Shown here: positions 45,008-46,840 of the stretch, one piece after another
Numbering within the stretch: the stretch's first letter is position 1
Layout of the letters: the number at the start of each line of letters is the position of its first letter
DNA from: Mycobacterium sp. 852002-51057_SCH5723018
GTDB lineage: Bacteria > Actinomycetota > Actinomycetes > Mycobacteriales > Mycobacteriaceae
Assembly: GCF_001667035.1 (NCBI RefSeq)
Contig: NZ_LZIR01000047.1
Coordinates: forward strand, 1 to 46,840
Direction: 5' to 3'
Length of the DNA stretch: 46,840 nt
Notes under the pieces: model-generated
What the model saw: only the letters and a program-made list of their open reading frames with translations
What the model was told of the DNA's origin: nothing
Databases searched by the model: none
Position numbers and translations under genes: made by a program

Positions 45008-46840
<1,833 letters not shown>

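Overview
This is a GC-rich mycobacterial chromosome segment. I base that on protein-level recall of Mycobacterium tuberculosis orthologs (nearly every gene has one in the same relative order), on the fused b-delta ATP synthase subunit, on MurA with Asp in place of the catalytic Cys, on NucS/EndoMS, and on an rrn operon directly downstream of murA. The 16S gene carries a short helix 18 (about 26549-26581). Within mycobacteria this fits rapid growers or the slow-growing M. simiae clade, not M. tuberculosis or M. avium. I cannot name the species. The first ~104 bases are G/C homopolymer sequence that looks like a contig-end artefact.

Layout. 105-911 is the 3' part of pncB, followed by dinG. 2923-10206 is the alpha-glucan block: glgP on the minus strand, divergent from glgE-glgB on the plus strand. 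10231-14039 holds a thioredoxin-fold chaperone-like gene, the thiolase fadA4, methylmalonyl-CoA epimerase, a small Cys/His protein and nucS. 14076-15707 is one membrane adenylate cyclase. 15780-19738 is the accessory part of the window: an OFA-type MFS transporter with a 47-residue membrane partner, a broken TetR gene, and a divergent NmrA-like/TetR pair that shares a strong inverted-repeat operator. 19884-21865 is the Ada-AlkA fusion and ogt.

21890-27340 is the rrn operon on the minus strand, with its terminator, 5S, 23S, tRNA-free spacer, 16S, leader and two tandem promoters. murA lies upstream, divergent from a cobalamin adenosyltransferase and a VOC-fold protein. From 46840 down to 29800 everything is collinear on the minus strand: thrC-thrB, rho, rpmE, prfA-prmC-sua5, wecA, atpI-atpBEFHAGDC and a DUF2550 membrane protein.

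How the genes work together. GlgE and GlgB build branched alpha-glucan from maltose-1-phosphate while GlgP breaks it down. Ada-AlkA and Ogt repair alkylation damage, and NucS handles mismatches. PrfA with PrmC forms and methylates release factor 1. WecA starts the arabinogalactan linker. The atp genes encode the whole F1Fo synthase. The window is mostly conserved core genome and I did not find a clearly new multi-gene system. The most unusual features are an expanded GGSE-K repeat tail on ATP synthase alpha (in the region that blocks ATP hydrolysis in mycobacteria), a second Lys-rich repeat at the N-terminus of beta, a hairpin just before atpE, a triplicated motif in the glgE leader, the TetR/NmrA operator, and the transporter with its translationally coupled micro-protein.
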